Shown piece after piece: positions 8,107 through 15,753 of a stretch of 33,914 bases of DNA. This DNA is from Sterolibacteriaceae bacterium. GTDB taxonomy: Bacteria; Pseudomonadota; Gammaproteobacteria; Burkholderiales; Rhodocyclaceae. The stretch lies in assembly GCA_025360425.1 (NCBI GenBank), contig JANYCD010000079.1, positions 1 to 33,914 on the forward strand. The letters run 5' to 3'. Each line of letters begins with the position of its first letter. The stretch's first letter is position 1. A program made the translations under genes and the position numbers. The notes under the pieces are model-generated. The model did not search any database. It was not told where the DNA came from and saw nothing but the letters and a program-made list of their open reading frames with translations.

Positions 8107-8499
8107 TCATTTACAAAGTTGCAACAGAATCATCACTTCGCCAACCACACCGGCGAAAAATACGATGGTGCGCAGATAGAGAATACCCATGGTGTAGCTC
8201 ACCGCATGGGCGATCCGGGCATAAAAGAAAATGGTTGCGCCCAGCGCCGTCAACTCGTTGGCCTTGCCGGCGACATGAGCCACCAAAACCAAAATCGCAA
8301 ACGGCGCAATATTTTCGATCAGATTCTGGTGCGCCCGGACGGCGCGCGAAACCCAAGCTGGCACTTCAATGGCCTTGTCGCGATTGCCGATCCCAAAGCT
8401 CAGCCCGCCCGGCTGGATGGCTCGCGCGTTGGCGTAAAACAGTACCCACAAAATGGAAAACACCGCAGTTGCCACCAGCATCCAAAGATCTGTTGTCAT
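8107..8499 (-). CDS. MAPEG-family membrane protein
   Basis: 130 residues and four membrane helices. The loop after the first helix carries the MAPEG hallmark RAVRAHQNLIENIAPFA, matching the R-A-x-x-N-x-x-E-x-x-P pattern of the glutathione-binding site. Members include microsomal glutathione transferases and leukotriene synthase relatives; bacterial members are inner-membrane proteins of mostly unknown substrate. The start has GAGGGGAA upstream. It is a single gene, with the neighbour upstream (DUF3465) 114 bases away. Confidence 0.88.
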   Translation of the reverse strand: MTTDLWMLVATAVFSILWVLFYANARAIQPGGLSFGIGNRDKAIEVPAWVSRAVRAHQNLIENIAPFAILVLVAHVAGKANELTALGATIFFYARIAHAVSYTMGILYLRTIVFFAGVVGEVMILLQLCK

Positions 8500-8613
8500 C
8501 GTTCTTCCCCTCTATTTTTTGGTTTTAATCCGAAAGACTGCGGAAGCAGACTACCAAATCAAAGGAAGCAAGTTCCATTTCTCGGTAAAATAATTCGAAC
8601 CAGATCTCTTTGA

Positions 8614-9123
8614 CTACTGAACTGTTTTTCCATTGTGCCGTAACCAACCCGCTACATGGTGACCGGCTGGATCACGGTGGGTCCAATGCACCACACCTCC
8701 TCGTGCGTTCCACGCATACTCTCCCTTGAACTCGACGGCGTCACCCGCGCTGAGCGATGAGACCCGTGGCGCGAGATCGATGTTGTGAGCGATCAAAATC
8801 TTTTGGCCCGAACTGAGACGGACGATGAAACGTTGGTGACGACTGCCATCGTTGTCGTCCGGGAGAAGCTTGGTCACCTGTCCCTGGCCTTGAACCCGAA
8901 TATTGCTGAGATGATTCGCAAAAGCACTGTCCAGTGCTGAGCCACTTTGTGTGGAATCCGCTGCGGGCACTGCTGAAGGCCGAGGAGACGTATCTGCGGT
9001 AGCCACTTCCGAAGCCCGGAAGCCAGAATCTGCTGCGCTCATTTCCAAAAGTCGCGGATGTTGCTGTACGTATGCGACGTACCCCGCAATGGCAATGACG
9101 ATTATCGACAGCAGTTTTTTCAT
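8614..9123 (-). CDS. DUF3465 protein with N-terminal membrane anchor
   Basis: 169 residues. The N-terminus is a single hydrophobic segment (LLSIIVIAIAGYVAYV), likely a membrane anchor or uncleaved signal. A low-complexity Ser/Ala/Asp linker of about 50 residues follows. The C-terminal 100 residues match the DUF3465 pattern: QGQGQVTKLLPDD, SRHQRFIVRL, HNIDLAPRV, GDAVEFKGEY and GVVHWTHRDP. The domain is probably periplasmic with an OB-like beta fold; its biochemical role is unknown. The linker makes it longer than the bare domain. Confidence 0.82.
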   Translation of the reverse strand: MKKLLSIIVIAIAGYVAYVQQHPRLLEMSAADSGFRASEVATADTSPRPSAVPAADSTQSGSALDSAFANHLSNIRVQGQGQVTKLLPDDNDGSRHQRFIVRLSSGQKILIAHNIDLAPRVSSLSAGDAVEFKGEYAWNARGGVVHWTHRDPAGHHVAGWLRHNGKTVQ

Positions 9124-9153
9124 TTACCGACAATCACTCGCGGATTCCGGTAT

Positions 9154-9516
9154 TCATGGGGCGTAATGGGCGAACGCCTTGGTGACTTTTCCGTCGGGGC
9201 CGAAATGAAACACCTCGGCAGCCAGTCGACCTCCGGCACCTCTGTAATGGAGAGTGATGCTGCCCACGCCAACAAGAGTCGACAGCAGTTCAAACTTCAG
9301 GTCTGGAATCAACTGCAGCGCCTTGCTCCAATAGGCGCGTACCGCAGGCTTGCCACGCAGCGTGCCGGAAGATTCGCCGGCAATCTGGATGATCACCGGA
9401 GACGACATTTCAAAGTCCTCCGTGTAGTGCGACAACACCTTTTCGAGATCATGTGCGTTCCACGCGGCGATCCAGTCGGTGGCAAAGTGTTCGACGAATT
9501 TGGGATCCATTGGCAT
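9154..9516 (-). CDS. SnoaL/NTF2-like protein
   Basis: 120 residues with the SnoaL-like layout: an N-terminal helix (ATDWIAAWNAHDLEKVLSHY), a TEDFEMSSP turn, a RGKPAVRAYWSKALQLIPDL helix, and a C-terminal beta sheet ending in DGKVTKAFAHY. The fold forms a cone with an internal pocket for small hydrophobic ligands or catalysis; the substrate cannot be told. The ATG has GGAGA upstream. It is 30 bases from the DUF3465 gene on the same strand, so they may share a transcript. Confidence 0.82.
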   Translation of the reverse strand: MPMDPKFVEHFATDWIAAWNAHDLEKVLSHYTEDFEMSSPVIIQIAGESSGTLRGKPAVRAYWSKALQLIPDLKFELLSTLVGVGSITLHYRGAGGRLAAEVFHFGPDGKVTKAFAHYAP

Positions 9517-9584
9517 GCTCTCCGGTATTTAAATGTTAGCAATGCGAGCGCTGCCACGCTGGAAACCGGGCCAGGAGTCTGACG

Positions 9585-9890
9585 CTAATTGCACTTGCCG
9601 CCTTCGCTGCGATAACCCACGATCATGCCCTTGGGATCGACCTCCCAATGCACGATACAACCTTCATTTTCCGGGGACTCGTAGATCGAATTGCCATTTT
9701 CAAGAAAGTAGCGCGTGTCTTTCCATCCGCTGCGGCTGGCATAACTTTCCGGTCGTTGATCGAAGGCGATGCGCTGCGTCAGCGGCTGGCCCACCCACGG
9801 ATTCGCATGTTCGGTAAACAGCGGTGGCGGCGGTGATGCGCAGGCTGCGAGAAGCAACGGAATGACAGCGACAAGTTTTGAGTTAATCAT
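9585..9890 (-). CDS. Small lipoprotein
   Basis: 101 residues with a lipoprotein signal (KLVAVIPLLLAAC, cleavage before Cys17). The mature part is short, polar and ends EGGKCN. It has two further cysteines near the C-terminus (EGCIVHWEVD and GGKCN), which could pair. I do not recognise a named family. It sits between the SnoaL-like and alpha/beta hydrolase genes, all on the minus strand. Confidence 0.75.
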   Translation of the reverse strand: MINSKLVAVIPLLLAACASPPPPLFTEHANPWVGQPLTQRIAFDQRPESYASRSGWKDTRYFLENGNSIYESPENEGCIVHWEVDPKGMIVGYRSEGGKCN

Positions 9891-9941
9891 GAGAGAGACC
9901 TGACATTTGAGTTGATCGACTGTTGAAGCGATCTGCCGGAG

Positions 9942-10943
9942 CTAACGGCTGGCCCCATTCGCCTGCATTTTCTCGACGGCCCCCACCGCCGCGTTGACAG
10001 CGCCAAGGTCGAGTGTAAGGGAAATATGGCCTATTCCCGGCAACAGCGCGACGGACCAGTCCTTGCCCTGCTTGCGGAAGATGCCCTCCAGCTTGTCTGT
10101 CTGGAACGCTTCGTCACTGGTACCCGCCACGACTGCACACGGCTGGTGAACGGCCTTGATATTGGCTTCGTAGTCCCGCCGCGGTTGAAAGTTTGCCGCC
10201 AGTGTGAACGAATATTCGGGGGTCAAAAACGCCTTCGCCTTCTCGGTCAGCGCAAAGCTGACGACAGGCATGTCGTTGAAGGCGCGAATGCCGGCAAGGT
10301 TAAGAATGGAGATGGCGATGATGCGGGGAATGCCGACGTTGACCCACCCTCCACTCCCCGGACGGGCGCTTGGAGCATCCGGGCCCAGAAACGGCGACAG
10401 CAACAGGTAGCTTTGAAACAGGTCTTGCCGCGCACTGCCGGCGAAACGAAGAACAAACCCGCCGCCCGAAGAAAATCCGGCGAGGGTGGCCGGCTTCGGC
10501 AGTGCAACTGCGTGGGTAAAAGATTCGAGATCGTCTTCAAGCTGCCCGATGTAGTTGATTGTTCCCTTGGGCCCCGAGGCCCCGTGCCCGCGGATATCCA
10601 GCGCATACGCGGCATATCCGGCTTTGGCGAATGCCTTGGCAAGAACGTGCATGCTGTTGCTGCTCGCCGAGGAACCATGAACAAGAACAACGCTGCCCCT
10701 GGCGGCCGCTCCGTTCGGGCCGTAGAAGCGGTAGGCAAGCGCGGCGCCATCTGCGGCGGTGAAGCGCTGCAGTGGGGGCATGTCGGAAAAGTCGACGGAC
10801 TTGAACGGGTTGTTGATGCTTGCCATCGGCGGCGGGGGCTTCGGTCCGCCAAAAGCGATCGCGACGGCGAAGCCTATGAGGAGGATTGCGGTGGTCAGAA
10901 CCAAGACTTTCATGATGATGGAGAACCTCATCTCAGGAGGCAT
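9942..10943 (-). CDS. Membrane-anchored alpha/beta hydrolase
   Basis: 333 residues from the outermost start. One N-terminal hydrophobic segment (about 12-32) suggests a periplasmic, membrane-anchored enzyme. Alpha/beta hydrolase features are clear: an oxyanion-region HGSS (about 89-92), LDIRGHGAS, the nucleophile elbow G-F-S-S-G with Ser158, Asp277 (GTSDEAF) and His306 (GIGHISL). It belongs to the lysophospholipase/monoglyceride lipase-like group; the substrate is unknown. Starts at 10931 and 10913 are also possible, and none has a good ribosome binding site. Confidence 0.87.
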   Translation of the reverse strand: MPPEMRFSIIMKVLVLTTAILLIGFAVAIAFGGPKPPPPMASINNPFKSVDFSDMPPLQRFTAADGAALAYRFYGPNGAAARGSVVLVHGSSASSNSMHVLAKAFAKAGYAAYALDIRGHGASGPKGTINYIGQLEDDLESFTHAVALPKPATLAGFSSGGGFVLRFAGSARQDLFQSYLLLSPFLGPDAPSARPGSGGWVNVGIPRIIAISILNLAGIRAFNDMPVVSFALTEKAKAFLTPEYSFTLAANFQPRRDYEANIKAVHQPCAVVAGTSDEAFQTDKLEGIFRKQGKDWSVALLPGIGHISLTLDLGAVNAAVGAVEKMQANGASR

Positions 10944-11006
10944 GACGTGAAGTTAAGGGAGCGGCTTTTCGCGCAGGTCCATGTGAAATGATGCGCTGAG
11001 CCGCTT

Positions 11007-11270
11007 TCACTCGTAGTGCGTCCACATGCGCAGCACACGAACCATGCGTTCTTTGGTGAAGACTTCATAGACCAGGCGATGTTGAATATTGATGCGTCTT
11101 GAATAGCTACCGGCCAAATCACCCACGAGCTTTTCGTATGCAGGTGGATTCCGAAACGGATCGGCGGCGAGAATAGCCAACAGTTCTTGTGCTTTGGCCT
11201 TCAGGCCGGCTGCGGCCAGCTTCTTCGCATCTTTCCCGGCATGCTTCGCAAAGACGACTTGCCAGGTCAC
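11007..11270 (-). CDS. yoeB: Toxin of Txe/YoeB family
   Basis: 87 residues. It matches the YoeB fold: DAKKLAAAGLKAKAQELL, then ADPFRNPPAYEKLVGDLAGSYSRRI and HRLVYEV, ending MWTHYE. By family knowledge the catalytic residues of this ribosome-dependent mRNA endonuclease are a Glu, an Arg and a C-terminal His-Tyr; here Glu46, Arg65 and His85-Tyr86 fit. I chose the GTG at 11270, which overlaps the antitoxin stop as GTGA; a TTG one codon earlier (11273) is also possible. It is the second gene of the yefM-yoeB pair. Confidence 0.93.
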   Translation of the reverse strand: MTWQVVFAKHAGKDAKKLAAAGLKAKAQELLAILAADPFRNPPAYEKLVGDLAGSYSRRINIQHRLVYEVFTKERMVRVLRMWTHYE

Positions 11271-11509
11271 CAATTAAGTTCCTTGGCACTTTTGCCAAGA
11301 GGCTCGGCCATGCCCTTCTTGATGGATTCGCGCATGCCTGGAATCGAGAGCAGAAAGAGCGTTTCCTGGATTGCCTGCCAATCCTCGGTGGAGAGAAGAA
11401 CAGCGCTCGTTCGTTTGCCGGCGATGTGGATAGGCTGATGCGACTCGGCAGCCTGGTCGATGAGGCGATACAGGTTGGCGCGTGCTTCGCTCGCAGTAAG
11501 TGTTGTCAT
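11267..11509 (-). CDS. yefM: Antitoxin of Phd/YefM family
   Basis: 80 residues. The N-terminal DNA-binding part (TLTASEARANLYRLIDQAAE) and the central HIAGKRTSAVLLSTEDWQAIQETL are typical of YefM. The C-terminal acidic and aromatic tail (KSAKELNW) would wrap the toxin. The ATG has GGGAG upstream. A clear promoter and two operator palindromes lie directly upstream (11530-11558), so autoregulation together with YoeB is expected. Confidence 0.93.
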   Translation of the reverse strand: MTTLTASEARANLYRLIDQAAESHQPIHIAGKRTSAVLLSTEDWQAIQETLFLLSIPGMRESIKKGMAEPLGKSAKELNW

Positions 11510-11529
11510 CGGGTGCTCCCAAAAACATT

Positions 11530-11558
11530 ATGGTACGTATTAGCGTACGTATTGTCAA
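11530..11558 (-). promoter_or_regulatory. yefM-yoeB promoter with paired operator palindromes
   Basis: On the minus strand TTGACA (11553-11558) is followed after 17 bases by TACCAT (11530-11535), a good sigma-70 promoter. The spacer contains two copies of the palindrome TACGTA (11546-11551 and 11534-11539) with centres 12 bp apart. In E. coli, YefM-YoeB binds two palindromes also 12 bp apart, so this is likely the autoregulatory operator. Confidence 0.7.
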
Positions 11559-11643
11559 TCCGCGCTTGGGGAGTCCCAACGTGGAAATGGCCGGACTACG
11601 ACTACGCAGGTCCGGTTGATTGATAGGTTCGCCCGATTCGCGA

Positions 11644-12003
11644 CTATGCGCGCCGTTCTTTGCGTCCAAGACCTTCCGCGATGAATGTCAGCACAAGTGT
11701 ATTCAGTGACACACCCTCCGCCTTTGCGCGCGTAGCCAACCGCGCGTGGACCGTTTTTGGAACACGCGCGACGAACTTTCCAGATGCGACGCCACCACTA
11801 TTCGGCGCAGGAATTTGCAGCTCCCTGGCCTTGAGTGCGGCGATCGTGGACTTCAATGCGTCCTTGCCGTTGGTGAGCGCTTCTTCGACGGTCTCTCCAT
11901 CAGAGAGGCAGTCCGAGAAATCAGGGTAGGAGATCAGAAAACCACCACCTTCCTCTGCCGAAAGCGGACGAATCTCAAACGGATAATCAATTCGTTTTCC
12001 CAT
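11644..12003 (-). CDS. HicB-family antitoxin without an adjacent HicA
   Basis: 119 residues. The N-terminal half is the HicB partial RNase H fold (EEGGGFLISYPDFSDCLSDG, then TVEEALTNGKDALKSTIAAL). The C-terminal half is a ribbon-helix-helix-like DNA-binding segment (GKFVARVPKTVHARLATRAK, then SLNTLVLTFIAEGL). The ATG has GAAGGAG upstream. A HicA toxin would be expected next to it, but none is recognisable downstream or upstream. It may be an unpaired regulator or a remnant of a module. Confidence 0.88.
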   Translation of the reverse strand: MGKRIDYPFEIRPLSAEEGGGFLISYPDFSDCLSDGETVEEALTNGKDALKSTIAALKARELQIPAPNSGGVASGKFVARVPKTVHARLATRAKAEGVSLNTLVLTFIAEGLGRKERRA

Positions 12004-12006
12004 GGT

Positions 12007-12223
12007 TCATGCTCCTTCAACGAGTTCCAGAAACTTCTTCACGTAGATCGGCTTGATAGGACGACGGGCCGGAACGGCAAGAACGATAGGTCACCACACG
12101 CGATGCGAACTGCCATGACCAATCCGTCAATGGTCATGGACTCGCTCTGCACCCAAGGTGATGTAGACCGCATAAACGCGGAAATATCCGGCCACAGGCG
12201 CGGAGTCGGTGTGAACCGCAGGG
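12007..12223 (-). other. Stretch between HicB and the XRE antitoxin, possibly a gene remnant
   Basis: No intact gene. The last 28 codons in one minus-strand frame (ending at 12007) read like a protein C-terminus (RRPIKPIYVKKFLELVEGA) and stop 3 bases before the HicB ATG. Upstream, that frame is closed by a stop at 12091, and the neighbouring frame continues with plausible protein-like sequence (SESMTIDGLVMAVRIACGD). This could be a frameshifted small gene once coupled to HicB. I do not recognise it and the support is weak. Confidence 0.3.
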
Positions 12224-12484
12224 TTATGCAGCACGCTCAAGCGGAACCTCCCAGCCGGGAAACACGAGCACGGCCGGATGGCACTTGAGCGCACGGGCAA
12301 AAGTCTTTGCGCGCTCGACACCCAAATTTATCCTGCCGTTTTCGATGGCCGAAATGGTCGCTTGAGGGATGCCCGTGAGTTCGGAAAGCTGGCTTTGGCT
12401 CAATTCCTGGAGCTCGCGCAGAATACGGACGGACTCTCCCACCGAGACCTCAACTCGTTTCTTTGCCGGACGGAACGCTTTCAT
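12224..12484 (-). CDS. XRE-family antitoxin (HigA-like)
   Basis: 86 residues from the ATG at 12484, which has a strong AGGAGG 8 bases upstream. The core is a Cro/C1-type helix-turn-helix: LSQSQLSELTGIPQATISAI, then ENGRINLGVERAKTFARAL. It follows the toxin stop after one base. Expected to neutralise the RelE/HigB-like toxin and repress the shared promoter at 12776-12805. The toxin-first order is that of higBA modules. Confidence 0.9.
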   Translation of the reverse strand: MKAFRPAKKRVEVSVGESVRILRELQELSQSQLSELTGIPQATISAIENGRINLGVERAKTFARALKCHPAVLVFPGWEVPLERAA

Positions 12485-12485
12485 T

Positions 12486-12770
12486 TCAGGGCCTCCTGTA
12501 ATCGTGGGCGGACACTTGAACAACCTGGATCAACAACACGTTGGCGACAACCTGATAAATCACCCGCCACTGGAGCCCGAGACGGGAAGAACGATGGCCC
12601 TTCCACTCACCGGACAGGGCTTCGTCGTGAAACCCCTTGATGGCCCGCAATCCTGGCGGCCCCGATATTCTGGCAATGTCCTTCCATTTCTCATAACGCT
12701 TCAAAATCTCAGTGGGTACAGAACCTGAAAGCTGTTTGTCGACGCGACGGTGCTCTTCTATCTGCCACAT
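12486..12770 (-). CDS. RelE/HigB-like toxin
   Basis: 94 residues, basic, with the RelE-fold pattern: EEHRRVDKQLSGSVPTEILKR, KDIARISGPPGLRAIKGFHD, then GLQWRVIYQVVANVLLIQVV and SAHDYRR at the end. Likely a translation-dependent mRNA cleaving toxin paired with the XRE antitoxin that follows. The ATG lies only 5 bases after the -10 element and has no ribosome binding site, so the mRNA may be leaderless. Among RelE relatives the HigB or ParE-like subgroup fits best by gene order and sequence. Confidence 0.85.
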   Translation of the reverse strand: MWQIEEHRRVDKQLSGSVPTEILKRYEKWKDIARISGPPGLRAIKGFHDEALSGEWKGHRSSRLGLQWRVIYQVVANVLLIQVVQVSAHDYRRP

Positions 12771-12775
12771 ATCGT

Positions 12776-12805
12776 ATTATGTATATACCATTAATGATAT
12801 GTCAA
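12776..12805 (-). promoter_or_regulatory. Promoter and operator of the higBA-like pair
   Basis: On the minus strand TTGACA (12800-12805), 18 bases, then CATAAT (12776-12781). The spacer contains the near-palindrome ATATCATT-AATGGTAT (one mismatch), placed for repression by the XRE antitoxin complex. The predicted transcription start falls at or within 1-2 bases of the toxin ATG. Confidence 0.7.
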
Positions 12806-12886
12806 GAGCCTTACCTCCCGGGCGCTGCACAACGTTGAGTTGATGAGTCTGTGCGTCTTTTCGCACGGATCGCTTCGAACGATGGG

Positions 12887-13318
12887 TCAGGCACGCGGTG
12901 CCGCCGGAACCAGACCATAGGCCGACATTACCCTCAACATCTTCTCTTGATCGGGAGGTCCACCCGCATTGACGACCTGTCCAACATCCCGGAAATACTG
13001 AGCACCGATGTCGGGCGTGAGAACAACAAGAGCACGCGCAACCTCTTCGTGTGCGTTGCTGAATTGGTGGACCGAGCCTTTCGGGGAGAACATCCATTCC
13101 CCCGGACGCAGGTGGCGTGAGACGTCATCCACTGAATAGGAAAGTGTACCTTCGAGAACGTAGATGCATTCTTCGTTGTTTGTATGACTATGCGGTGGAG
13201 GAACCTTTGCCCCAGGTGGAATCGTCAATTCGAAAACACCCATCCCTCCCTTTGCTGCGCCATCGATCAGATACTTGATTTCAAGTTCACCCACTTTGAT
13301 TTTTTCTGGATTGGTCAT
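12887..13318 (-). CDS. Cupin-domain protein
   Basis: 143 residues forming a single cupin barrel. Motif 1 is HSHTNNEECIYVLEG (His-x-His and Glu, metal ligands) and motif 2 is PGEWMFSPKGSVHQFSN (with the His). A metal-dependent small-molecule enzyme or sensor is likely; the substrate is unknown. The ATG has GGAGAA upstream. The C-terminal tail (about 35 residues) is longer than the minimal cupin and includes QYFRDVGQVVNAGGPPD. Confidence 0.88.
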   Translation of the reverse strand: MTNPEKIKVGELEIKYLIDGAAKGGMGVFELTIPPGAKVPPPHSHTNNEECIYVLEGTLSYSVDDVSRHLRPGEWMFSPKGSVHQFSNAHEEVARALVVLTPDIGAQYFRDVGQVVNAGGPPDQEKMLRVMSAYGLVPAAPRA

Positions 13319-13434
13319 CGGGTTCTCCGTTGAATTTTTCGGAAATTGAAGCGACGCTAAAGGGGTAGCGCGATTTAAATTATCAAATTACTCTGACCCT
13401 TTTAGCCGGGCGTCTTTTTAGGCAATGGCCCCAC

Positions 13435-13917
13435 TTATTTTTGCTGGCTTCTTGTTTCACCTTGAGACTGGAGTTGTTGGTGGCTAGCCAACCACTCACT
13501 GGCCATTTTTTGCGCCCTTTCCAAATCTGCAGGAGACAATTTCTCTTCTAGGTCATCGAGATTCCTTCTAGTTATTGGCTCCTCGTTGTTTACGATCGAG
13601 AGACTCCACCACATATATGCCAGTACATGATCTTTCTTTGTGCCCCAACCGTTGTAGTAATCGAACCCCAGCGAATTTTGAGCACTTTTATCCCCCTGAC
13701 TCGCTGCCTTGGACATCCACTCGAACGCCGTCTTGTAGTTCTTCGGAACCTCTTTTCCCTGAAAGTAGAGTTCTCCGAGAAGAGACTGTGCATTTCTGTC
13801 GCCGTGTTTGGCGCAACGTGTAATGTCTTCGAGCCTCACTAGCTCATGCACCGTGCACCTTTCGGCCAGCGAAAGTGCGCTAAAGAGACACATGAACAAG
13901 GCCAGTAGGTATTTCAT
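13435..13917 (-). CDS. Exported Sel1-repeat protein
   Basis: 160 residues. A signal peptide (KYLLALFMCLFSALSLA) is followed by at least two Sel1-type repeats (AQSLLGELYFQGKEVPKNYK with TAFEWMSKAASQGD, and AQNSLGFDYYNGWGTKKDH with VLAYMWWSLS). Sel1 repeats form alpha-alpha hairpins for protein contacts, probably in the periplasm. The C-terminus is Gln-rich. The ATG has GAGGGAG upstream. Its base composition is visibly more AT-rich than its neighbours, consistent with horizontal acquisition. Confidence 0.85.
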   Translation of the reverse strand: MKYLLALFMCLFSALSLAERCTVHELVRLEDITRCAKHGDRNAQSLLGELYFQGKEVPKNYKTAFEWMSKAASQGDKSAQNSLGFDYYNGWGTKKDHVLAYMWWSLSIVNNEEPITRRNLDDLEEKLSPADLERAQKMASEWLASHQQLQSQGETRSQQK

Positions 13918-14101
13918 TCGCTCCCTCTCAAGTGACGCCCAACTAAAATTTAGTACATCCTAAAAGCACCACAAAACCGGCGCACCTCTCCCACGATGCT
14001 TATAAGTTCCGGCCGTCAAAGCAGGCCGTTATTAGCGCCATACCTTACGCAACTGGCAGCGGATTGTCTATCGAACCAGACAACAAGCACCAATCCTGCA
14101 T

Positions 14102-15190
14102 TTAGCTGGCATTGACAACAGCATTTCTGGCGGCAACACCAATATCGGACTGATCGGCGAAAAGTCCGTCCATGCCATGCGCAAGGAAGGCGCTTATCTC
14201 CTCTTTCAACTTTCCGTGCATGGCCGGATCGGGGCCGTTCCTGAAATCCGTTGGCAGAAAATGGTTCTCGGCGCGAAAGGTCCAGCCGTGCACTTTCAAC
14301 CCGGCCTGGCGAGCATCCTTGATGAGGGTGGTAGGAGCACCCAGGCTGCCGTCTGCATTGCGCGGAATCATCATGGACTTGTTGACGCCGATACCGTCGG
14401 CGTAGGTGGCGATTTCGGCAAGGCCGGCGGGCGTCGTCATGTCGGCGTAGCTGCGCGGATCGTGCCCGGCCGTGAAATCCCACGGCGCGCCAATTGCATC
14501 CATCAACTGGATCAGCGGGAGTTGGGTCTGCTCGCGCAGCGCCTTGAGGTTGGCCACTTCGAAGGACTGGATGAATATCGGCGCATCCCTGCCGCTGTAG
14601 CCATGCTGATGCAGCGCGGCGACCAGAGCATCTTCCATGGGCAGGCCGATGCCACGGAAGTAGCTGGAGTGTTTGGTCTCCGGATAAATGCCGATGGGGT
14701 TCGGTGCGGGGCGGCCTTGTGCGCTGGCGTCCCTGGCGCGTGCGACATTGGCAGCGGCGACCATGTTGAGGATTTCGCCGAAGGTCGGGATTTCGAATTG
14801 CCCGTCGAAGCGGGCGTTGGCGGCGCGCAGTGCCGGCAGGCGTTCGCGGCAGCGCAGGGTCTTGAGTTCGGCGAGGGTGAAGTCTTCGGTGAACCAGCTG
14901 GTGATGGTGGCGCCGTCGATGCTCCTGGTTGTTTTTCGCGCGGCGAATTCAGCACGGTCGGCGACGTCGGTGGTCGCCTCCTTGATTCTGCCATCGTCGT
15001 TGAGGATGGCGATGGCATTCTCGTGGCGCGCCACCAGCACGCCGTCGCGAGTCATCACCAGGTCCGGCTCGATGTAATCAGCGCCTTGCTGGATGGCAAG
15101 GAAATAACCGGCCAGCGTGTGTTCCGGCAGATAGCCGCTGGCGCCACGATGAGCGATGACAATGGGCCGCGAGGTGCTGTCTTGAACCAT
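14102..15190 (-). CDS. glpQ: Glycerophosphodiester phosphodiesterase
   Basis: 362 residues from the ATG at 15190; a longer in-frame start at 15298 would overlap the preceding gene by 80 bases. The GDPD active site is clear: HRGASGYLPEHT (His14, Arg15), YIEPDLVMTRDG (Glu41, Asp43) and His56 (ARHE). It hydrolyses glycerophosphodiesters to an alcohol and glycerol-3-phosphate, the GlpD substrate. Length and the long insert fit the GlpQ group, but no signal peptide is present, so the enzyme is predicted cytoplasmic. The ribosome binding site is weak. The symbol is by family resemblance. Confidence 0.88.
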   Translation of the reverse strand: MVQDSTSRPIVIAHRGASGYLPEHTLAGYFLAIQQGADYIEPDLVMTRDGVLVARHENAIAILNDDGRIKEATTDVADRAEFAARKTTRSIDGATITSWFTEDFTLAELKTLRCRERLPALRAANARFDGQFEIPTFGEILNMVAAANVARARDASAQGRPAPNPIGIYPETKHSSYFRGIGLPMEDALVAALHQHGYSGRDAPIFIQSFEVANLKALREQTQLPLIQLMDAIGAPWDFTAGHDPRSYADMTTPAGLAEIATYADGIGVNKSMMIPRNADGSLGAPTTLIKDARQAGLKVHGWTFRAENHFLPTDFRNGPDPAMHGKLKEEISAFLAHGMDGLFADQSDIGVAARNAVVNAS

Positions 15191-15218
15191 ATGTTGTTTT
15201 CGCCGGCCTGTGGATGGA

Positions 15219-15620
15219 TTACCTGCGGCTTTGCAGATATTTTTTCCAGGGTCCCCAGTAATAGAATTCCCAGCCGTGGCTGACGCCGGCAAAGTCATGG
15301 TCGGGAACGTTGACGTGGGTGAGTTCCAGAAGCGTGCCGCGACGACCCTGCTTCATGAAATTGAGCACCAGCGTCGAGTCAAGGTCCGCGGCCTTCCACA
15401 TGGATGAGCGCCAGGATTGCACGACCAGTTGCTTGGGCACGACCTGCAGTATCTTGCCCTGCAATGTTCCGCCAAAGGCTTCAAACTTCGCCCCGGCCCG
15501 TGGCGCGATGACGACCGCATGGCCGGTGATTTTTGCATGCAGTTTCGGGTTCAGATAGGCATCGAAGACATCCTCCGGGGATGCCGCGAGTTCTACTGCA
15601 AGGTGGACGGTCTTTGCCAT
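15219..15620 (-). CDS. SRPBCC-family protein (AHSA1/START-like)
   Basis: 133 residues with the SRPBCC/AHSA1 pattern: VHLAVELAASPEDVFDAYLN at the N-terminus, a central QSWRSSMWKAADLDSTLVL, a GTLLELTHVNVPD strand, and a C-terminal helix after GVSHGWEFYYWGPWKKYL. The fold makes a deep hydrophobic ligand pocket; ligand unknown. GAGGAGA precedes the ATG. It is 28 bases upstream of the phosphodiesterase on the same strand and may be co-transcribed. Confidence 0.88.
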   Translation of the reverse strand: MAKTVHLAVELAASPEDVFDAYLNPKLHAKITGHAVVIAPRAGAKFEAFGGTLQGKILQVVPKQLVVQSWRSSMWKAADLDSTLVLNFMKQGRRGTLLELTHVNVPDHDFAGVSHGWEFYYWGPWKKYLQSRR

Positions 15621-15753
15621 GTCAATATCTCCTCACCAATGAATCCGACTGCGCAGGTTCGCACGAATTGCCAGTATAGTCTCTGCCGAATTTCCAAAAC
15701 CACGCCGACCGACGCTCCCCCAAGGCGCCCCACGCGCTCCATCAACGACTTCC

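Noticed and set aside
11584-11615. Hairpin after the unpaired hicB (CCGGAC...GTCCGG)
   Set aside because: Six-base stem, long loop and no T-run; too weak to call a terminator.
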